Positions 60,231 through 64,000 of a stretch of DNA of 64,000 nt are shown here, in pieces. Below the pieces are notes generated by a model. That model worked only from the letters and a program-made list of their open reading frames with translations, was not told where the DNA came from and did no database searches. This DNA comes from Monosporascus cannonballus. Lineage: Eukaryota > Ascomycota > Sordariomycetes > Xylariales. The position numbers and the translations under genes are program-made. The stretch spans positions 62,001 to 126,000 of the forward strand of contig QJNS01000140.1 of NCBI GenBank assembly GCA_004154925.1, given 5' to 3'. The first letter of the stretch is position 1. Every line of letters begins with the position of its first letter.

Positions 60231-60799
60231 AAAAATATTCTTTAATCGGCGACTATTTTTCGATATTAAAATAATGCCAAAAATACCAGGGTTAAAATAA
60301 ATATTTTGGTAAAACCTGTATTAAGGATATTTTTATAACAATACGAAAAGTATTAATGCCTAATTGTATATTAGTTGCGAAAATTAAGTCCAATCGAAAA
60401 GCAGTAAATTATAAAGCAATAAGTATTATTGGCGATTGTATTAAATTTAAAATATTAACGGTAATATTTTAAGGGTACAGAGAAAATAATTTAATGTTTA
60501 CCGCTTATATGGCGTCAAAAATATAAAAAAAATGTTGGCGAGTAACCTTAGGGGGAAGTTAATTTAATGGGTTTACCGTTTTACGTAATTTGATTTTGAG
60601 ATCTAATACCGACCGGGCGCCGTTAATCCGGCGGATAGGTTATTAAATACCCGGATTATATATGAAGAGAAATCGCGTATAAACACGTAATCCTTACATT
60701 ATTTAAGAAATTCAGATTTACGAATAATAAGCCGGAAGACGTACGGGAAATCGTTATAAATATATAGCGCAATTTAAAATATTATAAAGGGTAAAAGGC
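60231..60799. other. less-degraded segment, inverted homology to the right edge
   Basis: 60,620-60,790 matches the reverse complement of about 63,845-64,000: both hold the landmarks 'AATCGCGTATAAA', 'TAATCCTTAC', 'ACGAATAATA' and 'AATATATA.CGC'. On the plus strand it reads like VREIVINI, stop, RNLKYYKG, and the right-edge copy like VRKTVVNI, stop, RDLKHYKEAKG. So it is coding remnant of the G8/G9 lineage. Composition around 60,540-60,640 is richer in G+C than its surroundings. Function not recognised. Confidence 0.4.
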
Positions 60800-61004
60800 T
60801 GTAAGATAATAGGTAGCTGTGAGCTGGGGTAAGGTGATCTCCGACCAGTCGTAAAACAGATTCCATGAAGTAAATGTATTAGGTTATTTCCATCTGGCGT
60901 TTCTTATTAGCTGTCAGATCATAGATTTATATTAGTAAATGGGTCGGTAATTAATTGGTGGCTGGTCGGTTACCAGCTTTATTCTTATAAGGGTTATATT
61001 TTTA
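60800..61004 (-). repeat. G9 3' LTR, 205 bp
   Basis: Read on the minus strand it starts TAAAAATATAACCC (RIP form of TGAGAATATAGCCC) and ends TATCTTACA. It pairs as an inverted copy with 57090-57291. The G8 copy is more mutated in its second half. Confidence 0.75.
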
Positions 61005-61370
61005 TAATTATTCCCCTTTTTTATGCTATTAGTTTTTAATAACATTATTATTAATTTGATGTAATACGTTTTGCAGATCTAGTTACGTATATTTGCCGAT
61101 GATTTATCGTTATGTTATGTTATAGGTGGTTGCCGTAATAATTAATACGTATTATATTACGTAATTAATTATGTTCCGCCCAGTTTCCTGTTATAATCCG
61201 TTCTTTAACCTTACCTTGTTTACTTTTTCTTCTTTTCCCTTTCGCGCCTACATTTTTATTTCTTTTACGTGGGCGCTCCGTTTGGTCTCCCGTCTTTCTT
61301 CATTCTCATTTCGCCTTCTCCGTCTGTTCTGCGTACCATCTCCGATCAGGCGCAGTCTCAGGGTACCCCC

Positions 61371-61754
61371 ATGAGTAAGGCAACTTTCGAGGGCCGCTAT
61401 GCCGCTGCGCTCCCCGCCTACGAGCATTTTCCGCCCGTCCTCCGACGCCTTGACGAAGCTCTGATGCTTATTGATAACCATGATTGGAAAACGGCTCTTC
61501 CCGGCAAGGCTGTTACCAAACCCAAGTACGTTAAGCGCTTTAGAGACGGCGCCTTGTTTCCGATTAGTAACAAACTGTACTCCGGTTACCTGGGCCCTGT
61601 TTTTCGTAAGGAATAGGACGTTTTTAAGTTCCTTCTGGGTTTTACGCCTAGCAAATTTAATAAACGTACCCGCCTTTTGCTATCGTATATTTTCCGATTA
61701 CTTTCCAATATTCCTATATTAATTTCCTTAATAGGTTTACTAAGGGCTAATTAA
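61371..61754 (+). pseudogene. little-mutated frame antisense to gypsy G9, one TAG inside
   Basis: ATG at 61371 after a pyrimidine-rich leader (61,190-61,340) of the kind seen upstream of fungal genes. 81 codons are open to TAG 61614-61616, and the same frame then runs on to TAA 61752-61754 (127 codons in all). It starts MSKATFEGRYAAALPAYEHF and includes KPKYVKRFRDGALFPI and YSGYLGPVFRKE; after the stop comes DVFKFLLGFTPSKFNKR. Amino-acid use is normal and G+C is near one half, in sharp contrast to the flanks. TAG could be TGG changed by RIP. The family is not recognised. It may be a captured host fragment, or a gene of the element that escaped most RIP because it is not repeated. Confidence 0.5.
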
Positions 61755-64000
61755 CGTAAAACTTAATAATTAAGCGCAAAATTTAGTTTTCGAAATAAAA
61801 ATTTAAATTTTTTTATATTGCTTATAGGTTTCCAACCGATATACGATAAGGTAATTATTTGTTAACAGTTTAAAAACAATTATATAATTAAGTAATACTT
61901 TAATATTAATATTTTAATTTTGTTTAAAATTATATTTTATAATTTTTGTAATTATTAGGCGATTAAATTCCGATCGAGTTATTATTATTTTGCGATTTTT
62001 AGGTCGTTATATTTTTTATATACGTATTTAATTTTTTCGTAACGTTATAATATCTGAAGCGTATATTTAAAGTATTTTCGGGGTTTTTACATAGTGTATT
62101 TGGCGGGCTAATATTTTTATTTAAATAGATATTTGCGTTATTTCCGGTTGTTTCGGTAACGGACGATATGTTTTACTATTTATTTTTATTATTTCTTTAT
62201 TAAATCCGGTAACGTTATTTAAACGTTATTCGGTTCCCAGTTACATTACGGTTTCAAAAAGGATATTGAAAATATATTATATATCGGTTAATATTTAGTA
62301 AACAGGATTATTTTGTATATTTAAAACCTTATTTGCTTTTTAATTATAATCCAAATATAAATAAATATAAGTTTGTTATTTTTAATTTTAAAATGTTTAG
62401 TTGATAAATTTATTTATTGTTTTAATTACAATTGTATAGGCCTATAGCATTAATTATAATATTTTTTCTCGGTTGCCGTTATTTTCTGTTTAATATTTAT
62501 ATATTTTTTAACGATTAGCCATTATTTTTTCAAGGTATTTTTTAATTCCTTATATCTGTTTTTTAAATATTTGTAAAAAATATTTTATTATTTTTAAATA
62601 ATATTTATATAAGGGTTTAAATGGAATGCGGCCGGTAAATACGTTTCTCGTATTATTATATGCGAATTCCGTATTTTGCAATAATTTTATTTAATTATTT
62701 TAATATTTAATAAAATAATTACGAAAATAATAATTTAGGATTTAATACATATGTTCCGTTTATTTATTGGTTGACGGATAATAAGCAATTAATATTTGCG
62801 GTTTTATTTTTCACTTTTTATAAAATTTTGTTTTAAATTAATTTATTAATAATTTATTTTTATCATTAATAATTCTAGTTGAGGTACCGAATTTATATTT
62901 AATGTTTTTATAAAACAATTAGGTTTATTCGGTCATAATTAAGATTTTAACTATAACAACAATTAATTTTAATTTCGTAAAATAATTAATAATTAATAGG
63001 ATTACGTCATATTTTAATTTATTTAGATTTAAGCTTTTGGAAAATTTCGTAATAAAACTTTCCGAGATTTTTTTAGAAAAGTTATTTAAGTAACGGTAAA
63101 GATTATAATTATCTATATAATTTGTAACGTAATTTTATTATGCCTTAATAATTCAAATATTATTTGATATATTTTTAGATATAGTTCGTTATATTTCTTT
63201 TTAATAAAATATTTTGTTTATTAATTTTAATGTACGGATATATCTTATATATCTTACTTTTGGATTATTATAGTATTAAGTAATTAATTGTTTTCGTAAA
63301 ATATTTATTAACGGGATTACGAATTTATTTTAATAATTTAAAGCCTTATTTAAATCTAGGAAATACTTTTTTTATTCCGGCTTAACGTCCAGTTATCTCT
63401 ATTAGCTTTATAATATTTAAGTTTTCGGTTTGCAATTTTTAAACCTGATTATAAAATTAACCAAAAGTTTTCGGTTATAATGCCATTTGGTTTTTAATTA
63501 GTTTTTTTCGCTAAAAAACGTAAATTATACTAGTTATAAAAAATAACCTTAATATTAATTCCGTTTTTCTTAAATATTTCGGAATCCGATTATAAAACGG
63601 TTACAGTTTACGGTCATTATTATTTAATCGTTAATTATATTGTTATCACGATTGGTATTTATATTATTATTCGCAAGTAATATATTCGAGAAATATATGG
63701 TTTTTTGCTTTTTTTTTCGAAAATTTCCTATAATCGTACAACGAAAGTTTTCCGCTTTCTTTACGCGCATAATAATTATTTAAATTTCCGTTACGTAAAA
63801 TCTATCTGGGAATTTTATAGCGAACAAATTTTGCGTTATTTTTATAAGGCCTTTTGCCTCTTTATAATGCTTTAAATCGCGTTATATATTTACGACCGTT
63901 TTTCGTACGTTTTCCGGTATATTATTCGTAAGTTTAAATTTTTTGGATAACGTAAGGATTATATTTTTATACGCGATTTGGTTTGATATATATTCCGGGC
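61755..64000 (-). pseudogene. G9 pol remnant (integrase, RNase H traces)
   Basis: Minus-strand text, all frames broken. An integrase-like block at about 62,560-62,830 has a stretch resembling the 'AYN...TG.TPF' end of the integrase core. 63,400-63,620 resembles the RNase H end (KLLVNFIIRFKNCKPKT, as in 'LL..Y.F.I.YRPGK.N.KPDAL'). The upstream part, 63,620-64,000, reads RDLKHYKEAKGLIKITQNLF and could not be placed in a domain. Assignment rests on weak motif resemblance and position. Confidence 0.45.

Larger units (their letters stand above)
60800..64000 (-). mobile_element. Ty3/gypsy G9, minus strand, runs off right edge
   Basis: The 3' LTR is 60800-61004 (205 bp), the same family as G8's LTR but inverted. 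On the minus strand a polypurine tract AAAAAAGGGGAATAATTA (61005-61022) abuts it, so the interior lies to the right. Integrase-like traces lie at about 62,500-62,830 and RNase H-like traces at about 63,400-63,620, all frame-broken. The segment 63,600-64,000 has unassigned coding traces. The 5' LTR is outside the window. Between the LTR and pol sits a plus-strand reading frame at 61371-61754. Confidence 0.7.

Noticed and set aside
6500..61000. CRISPR array, prophage or bacterial origin for the AT-rich block
   Set aside because: No regularly spaced identical repeats. Eukaryotic LTR retrotransposon ends, TSDs and spliceosomal introns in the flank rule out a prokaryotic reading.

Overview
The window comes from a filamentous ascomycete (Pezizomycotina, probably a Sordariomycete by general look; species not identifiable from sequence alone). 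Evidence: short introns (61-75 bp) with CTAAC/CTGAC branch points, a Zn2Cys6 regulator, a fungal-type pICln gene, and a very large block of retrotransposons carrying the signature of repeat-induced point mutation (RIP). In that block TpA is in great excess, CpA/TpG are depleted, CpG survives, and every reading frame is broken by TAA/TAG.

Layout. (1) 1-6,164 is gene-bearing, G+C-balanced DNA: a conserved-looking small coiled-coil protein on the minus strand (865-1484), a divergent partner encoding pICln (1901-2928) with a shared promoter holding five GATAAG sites, then a Zn2Cys6 transcription factor (3659-5798). The factor seems to need a 3-nt micro-exon to complete its zinc cluster and is split by one in-frame TGA. 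(2) From about 6.1 kb to the end lies a >57-kb AT-rich, RIP-degraded transposon graveyard.

The graveyard can be read as strata, because LTR ends and target-site duplications (TSDs) are still visible. A solo LTR (6165-6326, TSD GAAAC) is followed by Ty1/copia element C1 (6369-11826, TSD GTAGT) and an abutting minus-strand copia M1 (11832-17341). A third copia, C2 (17347-39722, TSD ATATC), contains a TA-flanked MITE in its 5' LTR and a Ty3/gypsy element G1 (19551-35883, TSD ATATA). G1 in turn contains a minus-strand gypsy G3 (19945-27224, TSD TTACC), a 449-bp solo-LTR- or SINE-like repeat (29674-30122) and a pogo/Fot1-like DNA transposon (33753-35669, TSD TA). C2 itself lies in the remains of a minus-strand copia (C4). 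Beyond a less-mutated 1.4-kb patch (41071-42439) lies another minus-strand copia (C3), split by gypsy G2 (45691-52692, TSD ATAAT). A mosaic of truncated gypsy pieces (G5-G7) follows, then gypsy G8, then gypsy G9, which runs off the right edge.

None of the transposons looks able to encode a working protein. Points of most interest: the 3-nt exon in the zinc-cluster codon; the single TGA in the regulator; copia LTR subfamilies whose palindromes keep their shape while the arm sequences change; and antisense reading frames between pol and the 3' LTR in two gypsy elements (G3 and G9), the G9 one being hardly touched by RIP.
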